From NCBI GenBank assembly GCA_947627235.1, contig CANQVG010000004.1:27812-91811 (forward strand): a stretch of DNA of 64,000 nucleotides, given 5' to 3'. The notes under the pieces are model-generated. The model searched no databases. It was not told where the DNA came from and saw nothing but the letters and a program-made list of their open reading frames with translations. Every line of letters starts with the position of its first letter. Position 1 is the stretch's first letter. The translations under genes were made by a program, and so were the position numbers. Positions 41,418 through 50,362 of this stretch are shown in pieces. This stretch comes from an uncultured Clostridia bacterium. Its GTDB lineage: Bacteria > Bacillota > Clostridia > Oscillospirales > Ruminococcaceae.

Positions 41418-41774
41418 CTAAATGAGCAGATATCCCAGCGCGATCAAAAGCTTTATATCGGCTTTGTTTTTGTATAGCACAAAGAGCATCAGCAGTATCA
41501 GTGCCTTTTCGGAGTCTATCTTTATATCCCCTAAAAGGCTTTTGAAAATGTCGGGACGCGGCTCTGAAAGTAATCTGTTCTGATGCTGAGGCTGAGGCTG
41601 CGGCTGAGGCTTAGACTGCTGTTGCGGCTCCTGAGTATGAGGAGCCGGCGCGGGCTGAGGCGGTGGCTGTGGTTTTTGTTGATTTACCGCCGTGCGGGAA
41701 CGCTTTTGCATCTCCATAAGACGGCTCATCGCCTCTTCCTGCATCTTGTTGAAATCGCCGTTATAAGATGCCAA
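41418..41774 (-). CDS. Hypothetical protein, PQ-rich linker with C-terminal hydrophobic segment
   Basis: PQPQPQPQHQ low-complexity linker; IDSEKALILLMLFVLYKNKADIKLLIALGYLLI; overlaps 41761-42129. Confidence 0.7.
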   Translation of the reverse strand: MASYNGDFNKMQEEAMSRLMEMQKRSRTAVNQQKPQPPPQPAPAPHTQEPQQQSKPQPQPQPQHQNRLLSEPRPDIFKSLLGDIKIDSEKALILLMLFVLYKNKADIKLLIALGYLLI

Positions 41775-42129
41775 GCAGGTCGCCTCCTAAAATTCCGCTG
41801 TCCTTTAGCACCGGAAGAAGATTTATCAGCTTGAGTATTTTGACGGCACGGTCTATTCTCGGACGCTTTTCCTCGCTTAAAAGCGGTCGGAGCGCCTTTA
41901 AAAAGTTGACGTTGTCGTCGTCCGTCCCTGCGTCCTTTAGCTTGCCGGCGAGCGTCATAAGCGCGCCTATGTCCGGCATATCGCCGCCGTTCTGCTGCTC
42001 CTGCTGCCGGACGGGCGGAGCGGAAGCGGAATCTGGCGAAAAACCGAGCATCTGCGCTATTTCGCCAAGCTGCTTCATTGATTCCTCGTCCGAAAGTATC
42101 TGAGAAATCTTTTCGGCTATATCATCCAT
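41761..42129 (-). CDS. Hypothetical protein
   Basis: DNVNFLKALRPLLSEEKRPRIDRAVKILKLINLLPVLKDSGILGGDLLGIL; overlaps both coding neighbours closely. Confidence 0.7.
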   Translation of the reverse strand: MDDIAEKISQILSDEESMKQLGEIAQMLGFSPDSASAPPVRQQEQQNGGDMPDIGALMTLAGKLKDAGTDDDNVNFLKALRPLLSEEKRPRIDRAVKILKLINLLPVLKDSGILGGDLLGIL

Positions 42130-42150
42130 TCCGTCCGCCCCCTAAAGCCG

Positions 42151-42402
42151 TCAGTTCTGTTTCTGGTTTCCGAAGAGCTTATTCATAAGCTCCTTTGCCT
42201 GCGGGCTTGAAAGCACCATCTGCGCAGTGGCGGGATTTGAAAGCGCCGCGGTAAGTTTAGCGGCGTCCTGCTTGGGCAGAGTGCCGAGAAGCCTGTCAAA
42301 GGTTCCTTTCTGAAGCTCGGTTCTGAGCTGCTGCTCTGACACCCCGAGCTTTTTTGACGTCATCGTCACCAACGAATCGAGTTGACCCTTGCTTAAATTC
42401 AT
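42151..42402 (-). CDS. Hypothetical helical protein, first gene of a 3-gene module
   Basis: MNLSKGQLDSLVTMTSKKLGVSEQQLRTELQKGTFDRLLGTLPKQDAAKL...; SD ggaggtatcgttATG. Confidence 0.7.
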   Translation of the reverse strand: MNLSKGQLDSLVTMTSKKLGVSEQQLRTELQKGTFDRLLGTLPKQDAAKLTAALSNPATAQMVLSSPQAKELMNKLFGNQKQN

Positions 42403-42532
42403 AACGATACCTCCGCAAAATGTATTCGGAAATTTGTCCTCGCGCGGCAAAAATATCCGCGTCGGGGTTGAAAAATCTTTTCAGGTGTGGTAACATGTAC
42501 TGGTAAAATCAGAAGAAAGGAATTACTCCAAA

Positions 42533-43015
42533 ATGAGAATAATCGCTTTTTCCGATTCGCACAGGCACTGTCAAAACGTGCATAAGCTGTTTGAGGAGAC
42601 CGCCCTCACAACCGACCTCTACATATTTCTCGGAGACGCCGAGGGCGATCTCGACGATATCCCGATACTTTATCCCGACAAAAAGCTGCTTTGCGTCGCC
42701 GGAAACTGCGACCGCGGCTCTCTCGAACCATTTGTCGGGACGGTAGAAGCGGCAGGCAAAAAAATAGTTTTCTGCCACGGTCATATGCAGCACGTCGGGT
42801 TCGGGCTATCGGGTCTTAAGAAGCTCGCAAAGGACAACGAAGCCGACCTCGTTCTCTACGGTCACACCCACGTCAGGCGGTGCGAATATAAAGACGGCGT
42901 TTACTACATCAATCCCGGCAGCCTCGGCTTGCCGCGCGACGGCTTGCAACCGTCATACGCCGCCATCGACGTTATTCCCGCGGGTATCCTCTGCACACAC
43001 GTTGACTTGGAATAG
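42533..43015 (+). CDS. YfcE/MJ0936-family metallophosphodiesterase
   Basis: AFSDSHRH, LGDAEGD, VAGNCDRG, CHGHMQHVGFG, YGHTHVRR, INPGSLGLPRDG. Confidence 0.95.
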   Translation: MRIIAFSDSHRHCQNVHKLFEETALTTDLYIFLGDAEGDLDDIPILYPDKKLLCVAGNCDRGSLEPFVGTVEAAGKKIVFCHGHMQHVGFGLSGLKKLAKDNEADLVLYGHTHVRRCEYKDGVYYINPGSLGLPRDGLQPSYAAIDVIPAGILCTHVDLE

Positions 43016-43082
43016 CTCTGCTATAACAGTATATGAATAAAGCGGGAAAAAGTTACCCGCGAAAAGAAAGGTTGAATTAAAA

Positions 43083-43781
43083 ATGCTGGAAAAACTGAAA
43101 AAAGAAGTCTATGAAGCGAATATGCTCCTGCCGCGCTACGGTCTCATCACATTCACATGGGGCAACGTCTCGGGCATCGACCGCGAGTCGGGACTCGTCG
43201 TTATCAAGCCCTCGGGCGTTGAGTACGACGAGATGAAGCCGGAGGATATGGTGGTGGTAGACCTCAGCGGAAAGGTAGTTGAGGGCGACCTCAGGCCCTC
43301 CTCCGATACGCCTACTCACATCGAATTTTACAAGGCGTTCCCGAACATCGGCGGAGTGACCCACACTCATTCCACCTTTGCCACCTCCTTTGCGCAGGCA
43401 GGAAAGCCTATCCCCGCGCTCGGAACCACTCACGGCGACTACTTCTACGGCGCTGTCCCCTGCACCCGCAAAATGACTCCGGAGGAAATAGCGGGAGAAT
43501 ATGAGAAAAACACCGGACTCGTCATTATCGAGACTTTCAAAAACATCGACCCCGACGCGATTCCCTGCGTACTCGTTCACTCACACGGTCCGTTTACATG
43601 GGGTAAGGACGCCGTCGATTCCGTACACCACTCGGTGATACTCGAGGAATGTGCCAAAATGGCGATGTACTCCAAAATAATCAACGGCGGAGATGTCGAG
43701 ACTATGCAGCAGGAGCTTTTGGATAAGCACTACCTCAGAAAGCACGGCGCCAACGCCTACTACGGGCAGATAAAAAAATAA
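43083..43781 (+). CDS. araD: L-ribulose-5-phosphate 4-epimerase
   Basis: [83 protein letters not shown]. Confidence 0.96.
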   Translation: MLEKLKKEVYEANMLLPRYGLITFTWGNVSGIDRESGLVVIKPSGVEYDEMKPEDMVVVDLSGKVVEGDLRPSSDTPTHIEFYKAFPNIGGVTHTHSTFATSFAQAGKPIPALGTTHGDYFYGAVPCTRKMTPEEIAGEYEKNTGLVIIETFKNIDPDAIPCVLVHSHGPFTWGKDAVDSVHHSVILEECAKMAMYSKIINGGDVETMQQELLDKHYLRKHGANAYYGQIKK

Positions 43782-43799
43782 AAGAATCCGGCGGCTCCG

Positions 43800-44021
43800 T
43801 CAATCGGCGCCGTCGGTTTTATTTTCGTCGGTATATTCGATGATATCCTCTACCCTGCAATTTAGTATCCGGCAGAAATCGTCTATTTTAAGGGTGCTTA
43901 TCCCCCCTCCGTTTTTCATTCTCGAAATGGTTGCGCTGCTTATTCCATACCTGTTTATAAGCGCGTAGGTCGATACTCCGCGCTTCTTTAAAGTTTCCCA
44001 AAACGGAGCATAGCTTATCAA
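43800..44021 (-). CDS. XRE-family HTH regulator (TTG start)
   Basis: LISYAPFWETLKKRGVSTYALINRYGISSATISRMKNGGGISTLKIDDFCRILNCRVEDIIEY; SD gaggtg before TTG at 44021. Confidence 0.9.
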   Translation of the reverse strand: MISYAPFWETLKKRGVSTYALINRYGISSATISRMKNGGGISTLKIDDFCRILNCRVEDIIEYTDENKTDGAD

Positions 44022-44070
44022 GTATATCACCTCTTTTATTCTATTTTTAGAATAAATTGTTGTTATATAC

Positions 44071-44099
44071 TTGACAATAGTCATAATTGTGACTATAAT
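44071..44099 (+). promoter_or_regulatory. Promoter with palindromic operator filling the -35/-10 spacer
   Basis: TTGACA-17-TATAAT; ATAGTCATAATTGTGACTAT (44077-44096) near-perfect palindrome. Confidence 0.75.
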
Positions 44100-44128
44100 A
44101 TAGCTATGGAAATGTGGGTGAATAAAAA

Positions 44129-44626
44129 ATGAATTTTGCGGAGAATCTGAGGGAGCTTGCCGAAAAAACGGAATTGCAGGCTGAGAGCGACAGAAAACTG
44201 TCGCTTGAGAAGTCGGCGGAAAAATATGCGGACGAAACCGTGGCGCTTATAAGGGACGCCTGCCTGAAACTCGCGGAAACGGGTCAGCGGCAGATATCGG
44301 GATATCTGTCCAAAAAATGGCTGGGTAACAGATGTGTAACCTCCGTTATCGACTATCCCGACGGCGAGGTATTCTATAAACCTCATGGCAGGAGCGAATA
44401 CTACACGATGGAATCTTTCGGGAAAGACGGAAGCTACGCGGAAACAGTCTGTGAAAAAATATCGTCGGCGCTCCGCTCTCTCGGGTTCGGCGGATTCACC
44501 GTTGAACCCGAGCTCCGGAAATTCATAAAGCGCGAAAAATACCGCAGGCTGTTTTCAAAAAAGCCGCGGTATAAAGTCGTACAGGAAAAAGAGAGATACG
44601 TCATTTATCTTGACATCAACTGGTAA
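44129..44626 (+). CDS. Hypothetical protein, divergent from XRE regulator
   Basis: Open frame directly downstream of a strong promoter; no family recognised. Confidence 0.75.
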   Translation: MNFAENLRELAEKTELQAESDRKLSLEKSAEKYADETVALIRDACLKLAETGQRQISGYLSKKWLGNRCVTSVIDYPDGEVFYKPHGRSEYYTMESFGKDGSYAETVCEKISSALRSLGFGGFTVEPELRKFIKREKYRRLFSKKPRYKVVQEKERYVIYLDINW

Positions 44627-44687
44627 TAAACATATATGCCCCACAAAAAGCTCCGACCCCGGGAAATCGCCCGAGGTCGGAGCAGTT

Positions 44688-46172
44688 TTATTTGTGGTAA
44701 AGTCTGTGCTTCTGATAGACAGGCTCGCAGGTGACGTTGACCCCGAGTTTGCCGAATGTTTTTAGGTCTACGGAGGAGAGTATCACGCTTGAGTGCATCT
44801 CGGCGCCCGAAAGCTTTTTAAGCTGGTCGAGGGCGAGCTGTGCTGTCGGGTTCTCAGATGCGCAAATGCAAAGCGCAATGAGCACCTCGTCGGTGTGAAG
44901 ACGCGGGTTTTCATTGCCGAGGTGGTTCACCTTGAGTCTTTGTATCGGCTCGATTACCTTGGGCGAGATGAGCAGCTCTTCGTCGGGTATTCCCGCGAGC
45001 GATTTAAGCGAGTTGAGAAGCAGCGCCGAGGACGCTCCCAGAAGCTCGGAGGTCTTGCCGGTGATTATGCTGCCGTCGCAAAGCTCTATAGCGGCGGCCG
45101 GAGCGCCGGTCTGCTCCGATTTTTCGAGCGCCGGCGTAACAGGCTTGCGGTCGGCGGCGGTGATGCCCGCCTTTTTCATTAGAAGCTCTATCCTCAGAAC
45201 CTCTTCTTCCTTTGCTCCGCCTGTTACCTTTTTGCATAGGGTCTTATAATACCTTCTTAAAATCTCCTGCTTTGAAGCCTCGGAACACGCCTCGTCGTCG
45301 ACGATGCAGAAGCCCGCCATATTCACGCCCATATCCGTCGGAGACTTATAGGGCGATTCGCCGAGTATCATATTGAACATCGCGTTGAGAACCGGGAAGA
45401 CCTCAATGTCACGGTTGTAGTTGACGGCGAGCTTTCCGTATGCCTCAAGGTGGTAGGGGTCTATCATATTCACGTCGCTGAGGTCGGCGGTAGCTGCCTC
45501 GTAGGCGAGGTTGACGGGGTGGTTCAGCGGAATCGACCATATCGGGAAAGTCTCAAATTTAGCATAGCCGGCTTTTACTCCCCTCTTGTGCTCGTGGTAG
45601 AGCTGCGAAAGACAGGTAGCCATCTTTCCGCTGCCCGGACCGGGCGCCGTGATAACAACAAGCTCGCGCGTGGTCTCTATGTAATCGTTTTTGCCGTAGC
45701 CCTCGTCGCTAATGACTCTGCCGAGGTTGGCGGGGTAGCCCTCAATAGGATAATGGCGGTAAACGGTGATTCCGAGTCCCTTAAGCCTTTCGGCAAATGC
45801 CTCTGCCGCAGGCTGACCGCCGTAGCGGGTGAGAACCACGCTTCCGACATACAAGCCGTAGCTGCGGAAATTGTCGATAAGCCTGAGGACGTCCATATCG
45901 TAGGTGATACCTATGTCGGCGCGAACCTTATTCTGGGCGATGTCCTCAGAACTTATTACCACCACTATCTCCGCCTGCTCCTTGAGCTGCAAAAGCATCT
46001 GGAGCTTGGAATCAGGCTTGAAGCCGGGCAGCACGCGCGAAGCGTGGTAATCGTCGAAGAGTTTGCCGCCAAATTCAAGGTAAAGCTTGCCTCCGAAGCT
46101 TTCGATGCGCTCTTTTATACAGCGCGACTGAAGGCTGAGATATTTGTCGTTGTCAAAACCGATTTTATTCAT
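44688..46172 (-). CDS. DUF1846-family protein
   Basis: MNKIGFDNDKYLSLQSRCIKERIESFGGKLYLEFGGKLFDDYHASRVLPGFKPDSKLQMLLQLKEQAEIVVVISSEDI. Confidence 0.93.
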   Translation of the reverse strand: MNKIGFDNDKYLSLQSRCIKERIESFGGKLYLEFGGKLFDDYHASRVLPGFKPDSKLQMLLQLKEQAEIVVVISSEDIAQNKVRADIGITYDMDVLRLIDNFRSYGLYVGSVVLTRYGGQPAAEAFAERLKGLGITVYRHYPIEGYPANLGRVISDEGYGKNDYIETTRELVVITAPGPGSGKMATCLSQLYHEHKRGVKAGYAKFETFPIWSIPLNHPVNLAYEAATADLSDVNMIDPYHLEAYGKLAVNYNRDIEVFPVLNAMFNMILGESPYKSPTDMGVNMAGFCIVDDEACSEASKQEILRRYYKTLCKKVTGGAKEEEVLRIELLMKKAGITAADRKPVTPALEKSEQTGAPAAAIELCDGSIITGKTSELLGASSALLLNSLKSLAGIPDEELLISPKVIEPIQRLKVNHLGNENPRLHTDEVLIALCICASENPTAQLALDQLKKLSGAEMHSSVILSSVDLKTFGKLGVNVTCEPVYQKHRLYHK

Positions 46173-46283
46173 ATTTCCTCCAAAAAACAATATCGTATAA
46201 ATTATACCACCTTTCGACATCGGCTTGCAAGGCTTTAATATGACAGAAAAATTCTGTCCGTTTTGGAGATTTTGACTAAAGGC

Positions 46284-46311
46284 ACAACATACGGTCCGTC
46301 GGCATAAATTA
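46284..46311 (+). promoter_or_regulatory. Sigma-K-like promoter upstream of dipicolinate synthase genes
   Basis: AC - N17 - CATAAATTA (matches AC-N16/17-CATANNNTA). Confidence 0.6.
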
Positions 46312-46349
46312 AAGCATAGAAACCTTGGCTTTATTGGAGTGACATATAT

Positions 46350-47186
46350 ATGAAAAAAACACTGCTGGTTATGGGCGGCGACAGGCGTATGGAATATGCC
46401 GCCGAAGCCCTTGCCTCCGTTTTTGATGTTTATACCTACGGTTTCGCGGCGAGTCCTCCGATTTGGGAGCTTAAGCAGACCGATATTCTTGTTCTTCCTT
46501 ATCTTTCGCTCTCGGGAGAATACTTAAATACCCCGCTCATCAGTCAGAAGATTCCTGCGGTTGCTTCGCTTGATATGCTCAAATTCGGCGGCTCCGTCTA
46601 CGGCGGAGGACTTTCGCAGAGCTTTGCCACCTACTGCTCCGAACGCGACGCGAGGATTCATGACTTCTTCCTCGACGAAGAACTCACCCTCAAAAACGCT
46701 GACCTCACCGCTGAAGGAGCAGTTGAAATAATTCTGCGCGAAACGGACAGCTCGATAAAAAACTCCGAAGTGATGATTTTAGGCTTCGGAAGGGTAGGAA
46801 AAGCCTGTGCCGGACTTATGGCGGCGCTCGGTGCATCGGTAACGGTTTCGGCACGGTCGCTGTCTGCAAGAGAGGACGCCTCACGCCTCGGATACAATGA
46901 ATGTGATCTGTGCGATCCCGAAGCGCTCAAACACGCCGACACGATAATAAACACCGTCCCACGGGTAATTCTCGAAAAAGAAAATCTTTTATGTTTGAAA
47001 AAGGATTCGTTTATACTCGACCTCGCTTCAAAGCCCTACGGCACCGACTTTGAAGCTGCAAAGGAGCTTGGCATAAAAGCGCTGACGGCTCCCGGTCTGC
47101 CCGGAAAAACGGCTCCGAAAACCGCCGGATATATGATTGCGGATATGATTATCAGAACCGAAAAAGAGGGTGAAACAGGTGGATAA
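46350..47186 (+). CDS. dpaA: Dipicolinate synthase subunit A
   Basis: LVMGGDRRMEYAAEALASVFDVYTYG...; VMILGFGRVGKACAGLMAALGASVTVSARS; followed by DpaB. Confidence 0.93.
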   Translation: MKKTLLVMGGDRRMEYAAEALASVFDVYTYGFAASPPIWELKQTDILVLPYLSLSGEYLNTPLISQKIPAVASLDMLKFGGSVYGGGLSQSFATYCSERDARIHDFFLDEELTLKNADLTAEGAVEIILRETDSSIKNSEVMILGFGRVGKACAGLMAALGASVTVSARSLSAREDASRLGYNECDLCDPEALKHADTIINTVPRVILEKENLLCLKKDSFILDLASKPYGTDFEAAKELGIKALTAPGLPGKTAPKTAGYMIADMIIRTEKEGETGG

Positions 47187-47763
47187 GCCGAAGATAGGAT
47201 ATGCGTTCACAGGGTCGTTCTGCACATTCAAAGAGTCGTTTGAGGCTATGAGTCGGCTCGCCGAATCGGGCTATGAACTTACGCCGATAGCTTCTTTTAA
47301 CGCCTATAGGCTCTCGACCCGCTTCGGAACCGCTGAGGAAAACCGCGAAAAAATGCGCTCTGTGAGCGGGCGGGAAATAATCTCCACCATCGAGGATGCC
47401 GAACCGATAGGTCCGAAAAAGATGTTTGACCTCCTCATAGTCGCGCCCTGCACCTCAAACACCCTTGCAAAGCTCGCTAACGGAATCAACGACACGCCGG
47501 TAACAATGGCGGTAAAGAGTCACCTTAGAAATATGCGTCCTGTGCTGATAGCGATTTCAACCAACGACGCCCTCGCCGCAGCCGCGCGAAACATCGGCAC
47601 GCTCCAGAATTACCGCAACTATTTCTTCCTGCCCTACCGTCAGGACGACATCTCAAAAAAACCGATGTCGATGGTCGCGGACTTCGGGCTTATGCAGAAA
47701 GCAGTCGAGGCTGCGTTTCGAGGCGAGCAGCTCCAACCGATAGTGCTGGGTGCAAAAACATAG
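47179..47763 (+). CDS. dpaB: Dipicolinate synthase subunit B (flavoprotein)
   Basis: KIGYAFTGSFCTFKESFEAMSRL; LLIVAPCTSNTLAKLANGINDTPVTMAVKSHLRN. Confidence 0.94.
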   Translation: MDKPKIGYAFTGSFCTFKESFEAMSRLAESGYELTPIASFNAYRLSTRFGTAEENREKMRSVSGREIISTIEDAEPIGPKKMFDLLIVAPCTSNTLAKLANGINDTPVTMAVKSHLRNMRPVLIAISTNDALAAAARNIGTLQNYRNYFFLPYRQDDISKKPMSMVADFGLMQKAVEAAFRGEQLQPIVLGAKT

Positions 47764-47851
47764 GGCGAAGCCCTGCGGGAGCTTTGCTCCCGCACCGCGC
47801 GCTTGCGGCGCGCGCTGCCGCCTTCCCTTTAGGGAGGCGGCGGGCTTCGCC
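47764..47851. repeat. Four-way-junction (cloverleaf-like) inverted-repeat element
   Basis: 10-bp closing stem GGCGAAGCCC/GGGCTTCGCC enclosing three hairpins: GCGGGAGC-ttt-GCTCCCGC, GCGCGC-loop-GCGCGC, GCCGCC(t)TCCCT-tt-AGGGAGGCGGC. Confidence 0.9.
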
Positions 47852-47863
47852 TCACCAAGGCGC

Positions 47864-47903
47864 AAAAAAGCGCTCTTCTGTTCAAGGAAGAGCGCCGCTT
47901 TTA
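47864..47903 (-). terminator. Terminator downstream of trmB
   Basis: AAAAAAGCGCTCTTC ... GAAGAGCGCCGCTTTT. Confidence 0.6.
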
Positions 47904-48578
47904 TTTCAGATACGCTTCCAAGCGATAGATGGGCTGACCGAGGTCTGAAAAGCGTTTTTCATACTCGGTCACTATGTTGCCCTCGAATCCGCTGTTGTGC
48001 AGGTCGAGACTGACGTTTTTCAGCGTATATCCGCTCTCCGAAAATTCCTCTATGGAAAACTCAAAGAACTCTCGGTTGTCGGTCTTCTGGTGAATCTCCC
48101 CGCCCGGCGCGAGGAGCTTTTTGTATATCTCCAAAAACTTTCGGTGAGTCAGCCTGTGTGCGGCATAGGATTTTTTCGGGAACGGGCAGCTAAAATTCAG
48201 ATATATCCGCTGGGTCGAGTGCTCAGGTATGTATTTTTCGAGGTATTCCGCGTCGCAGCGAACCGTCACGACGTTCTTAAGACCGAGCGATATCACCTTT
48301 TCCGCAGCGTCAACTATAACGTTCGACGACTTTTCCACCGCAATGATGTTTACTTCTGGCTCTCTTTTCGCAAGCTCGCAGCAAAACTGTCCCTTGCCCG
48401 CGCCTATTTCAAGGACAACGGGATTGCGGTTTCCGAAGAGCTTTTCAAAGTCGAGATACTCCTTTTGCTCGACAGCGCGCTGAAAGTGCCTGTCCTCGCA
48501 GTTAAGTATCAGCAGTTTGCCGGTTTCGGCGCAAGCCGCCAAGCGCTCCTCAAGACGCGCTTTTCTTCTCATTCTCAC
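47901..48578 (-). CDS. trmB: tRNA (guanine-N7-)-methyltransferase
   Basis: VLEIGAGKGQFCCELAKREPEVNIIAVEKSSNVIVDA; YLNFSCPFPKKSYAAHRLTHRKFLEIYKKLLAPGGEIHQKTDNREFFEFS. Confidence 0.94.
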   Translation of the reverse strand: MRMRRKARLEERLAACAETGKLLILNCEDRHFQRAVEQKEYLDFEKLFGNRNPVVLEIGAGKGQFCCELAKREPEVNIIAVEKSSNVIVDAAEKVISLGLKNVVTVRCDAEYLEKYIPEHSTQRIYLNFSCPFPKKSYAAHRLTHRKFLEIYKKLLAPGGEIHQKTDNREFFEFSIEEFSESGYTLKNVSLDLHNSGFEGNIVTEYEKRFSDLGQPIYRLEAYLK

Positions 48579-49795
48579 GGCGCTACCTCAACTCCGCCGA
48601 ACGGTCTTACGTCAAGTACATGGCAGCTTCCCACGCCGAAAACCCCTTCCATTCCCGAAATGAAGCCGTCGAGCCTGCTTTTCGGAACGAACGCCTGAAC
48701 CGTTCCCGCAAAGCCCCCGCCGTGGACTCTCGCGGCGCCCTCGCCGTCAAGCAGCGATTTTGCGAGATATATCGCGAGCGACACTCCCTGTTCACGGGGA
48801 TTTGTGCAGGAATAGACGTTTTGAAGGTATTTGTATGAGCTTTCGCCAGAGCGGTTTATCACCGACAGAAACGCCTTAAAATCATTTCGCTTTATGGCGT
48901 CCGCAAGCTCGTCGACCCTTTCGTTCTCGTCGACAAAGTGAAGCGCCCTTAAAACTGCCCTGTCGCCTACGCGCTTGCGCAGAGCCGACATATTCGCAAT
49001 GATTTCTTCCCTCGTGATTCCGCGCAGACAGTCCTTTCCGAAGAATGACGCCGCGGATTTCATCTCGGCAGGGATAGCCGCATAATCCGGGGTCAGGTCG
49101 GCGTGGCTGCCCTTGGTATCGATAATGCAGAGGCTGTGACCGTGAGCCGCGAGGTCTAAAGAGACAGCCTCAATAACGGGATTTTCGGGGTTTTCAAAGT
49201 CAATCTTAGTGAATCCTCCTACAGAGCTTGCCATCTGGTCCATAAGACCCGAGGGCTTGCCGAAGTAGTTGTTTTCAGCAACCTGAGCTATCTGTGCTAT
49301 CTCGACCGGCGAGACGCTACCGCCGTTGTAAAGTCCGCTGAGTATCGTGCCGATTAGTACCTCGAAAGCCGCGGACGAAGACAGTCCGGAGCCTTTCAGA
49401 ACATTGGACTGGGTATAAGCGCAAAATCCGCCGATTTTGTGACCGCGTGCCTTAAAGCCGGCAAGCACTCCCCTCACAAGCGCCGAGGACGTATTTTTCT
49501 CACACTCAACGGCGTCAAGCTCGGTTATATCTATGCAGTCTTCGGCATGACCCACGGATTTTACGGTTACGATGCCGTTGTCGGAAGGCTCCACTGCGGC
49601 TATAACGTCGAGGTTTACCGCAGCCGCCATAACCTTTCCGCGGTTGTGGTCGGTGTGGTTCCCGCATATCTCGCTCCTGCCTGGAGCGGAAAACCAACGC
49701 TTCGGCGATATACCGAAACGCTTTTCAAACATTTCGTTTAGCTCTGTAAAGCGCTCGTCTGAGCAGTTTAGCTGTGAAAGAGTCACTTTTTGCAT
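48575..49795 (-). CDS. galK: Galactokinase
   Basis: APGRSEICGNHTDHNRGKVMAAAVNLD; VLKGSGLSSSAAFEVLIG; RVHGGGFAGTVQAFVP. Confidence 0.95.
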   Translation of the reverse strand: MQKVTLSQLNCSDERFTELNEMFEKRFGISPKRWFSAPGRSEICGNHTDHNRGKVMAAAVNLDVIAAVEPSDNGIVTVKSVGHAEDCIDITELDAVECEKNTSSALVRGVLAGFKARGHKIGGFCAYTQSNVLKGSGLSSSAAFEVLIGTILSGLYNGGSVSPVEIAQIAQVAENNYFGKPSGLMDQMASSVGGFTKIDFENPENPVIEAVSLDLAAHGHSLCIIDTKGSHADLTPDYAAIPAEMKSAASFFGKDCLRGITREEIIANMSALRKRVGDRAVLRALHFVDENERVDELADAIKRNDFKAFLSVINRSGESSYKYLQNVYSCTNPREQGVSLAIYLAKSLLDGEGAARVHGGGFAGTVQAFVPKSRLDGFISGMEGVFGVGSCHVLDVRPFGGVEVAP

Positions 49796-50358
49796 ATATT
49801 TTTCTCCTTTGATTTATTGTTGAAAGATTCTGCATATTTTATAAGGCGTGGTCTGTTATATCTCTGCACCGCGACAAAATACAAATCCAAGCCCGCGCCT
49901 GCAACGGAGGTTATCAGAAACACCGGCAGCGCTCCGAATCTCAGCGAATACAAAACGGGTAAAAAGCTCATCAAAGCGATAATTTTGTGAATCGCTTCGG
50001 CGCGGCAGGAATTTTGCAGCAGCTCAGGCGGAGTACGCTTTGTGATGTCAAACTCGTCGGGGTCATATGTAGGCGCGCGGTTTTTCAGCTTTTTGAATCC
50101 GAGCTTTTTGTAAAGAGCAGGCTCCCATTTTTTCGGCTGATAACATCTTCGCGAAGGGTCGGTGAACGACTTAGGCATCAGCGCGACGATAACTGCGCCG
50201 ATATATCTGAGCATAGCGTGGGTAAAAACTGTCAAAGCAGTGATGCCGAGGCTTTCAAAAAAGTCGATATCCCTGAGAAAGAAGCACGCCGCCATAACCG
50301 CAAAACTTGCCGTACTCATAAAAAACAGCGCTTTTTGCATACTGCTCTTGAATTTCAC
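49783..50358 (-). CDS. Hypothetical membrane protein
   Basis: Hydrophobic segments; GTG start (agaggtagcgccGTG) directly after the rodA stop. Confidence 0.7.
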   Translation of the reverse strand: MKFKSSMQKALFFMSTASFAVMAACFFLRDIDFFESLGITALTVFTHAMLRYIGAVIVALMPKSFTDPSRRCYQPKKWEPALYKKLGFKKLKNRAPTYDPDEFDITKRTPPELLQNSCRAEAIHKIIALMSFLPVLYSLRFGALPVFLITSVAGAGLDLYFVAVQRYNRPRLIKYAESFNNKSKEKNICKK

Positions 50359-50362
50359 GGCG

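Noticed and set aside
45450-46238. 262-aa plus-strand ORF opposite the DUF1846 gene
   Set aside because: Antisense shadow of a recognised protein family.
47750-48013. 87-aa plus ORF downstream of dpaB
   Set aside because: Spans the cloverleaf repeat and the trmB 3' end; no coding signature.
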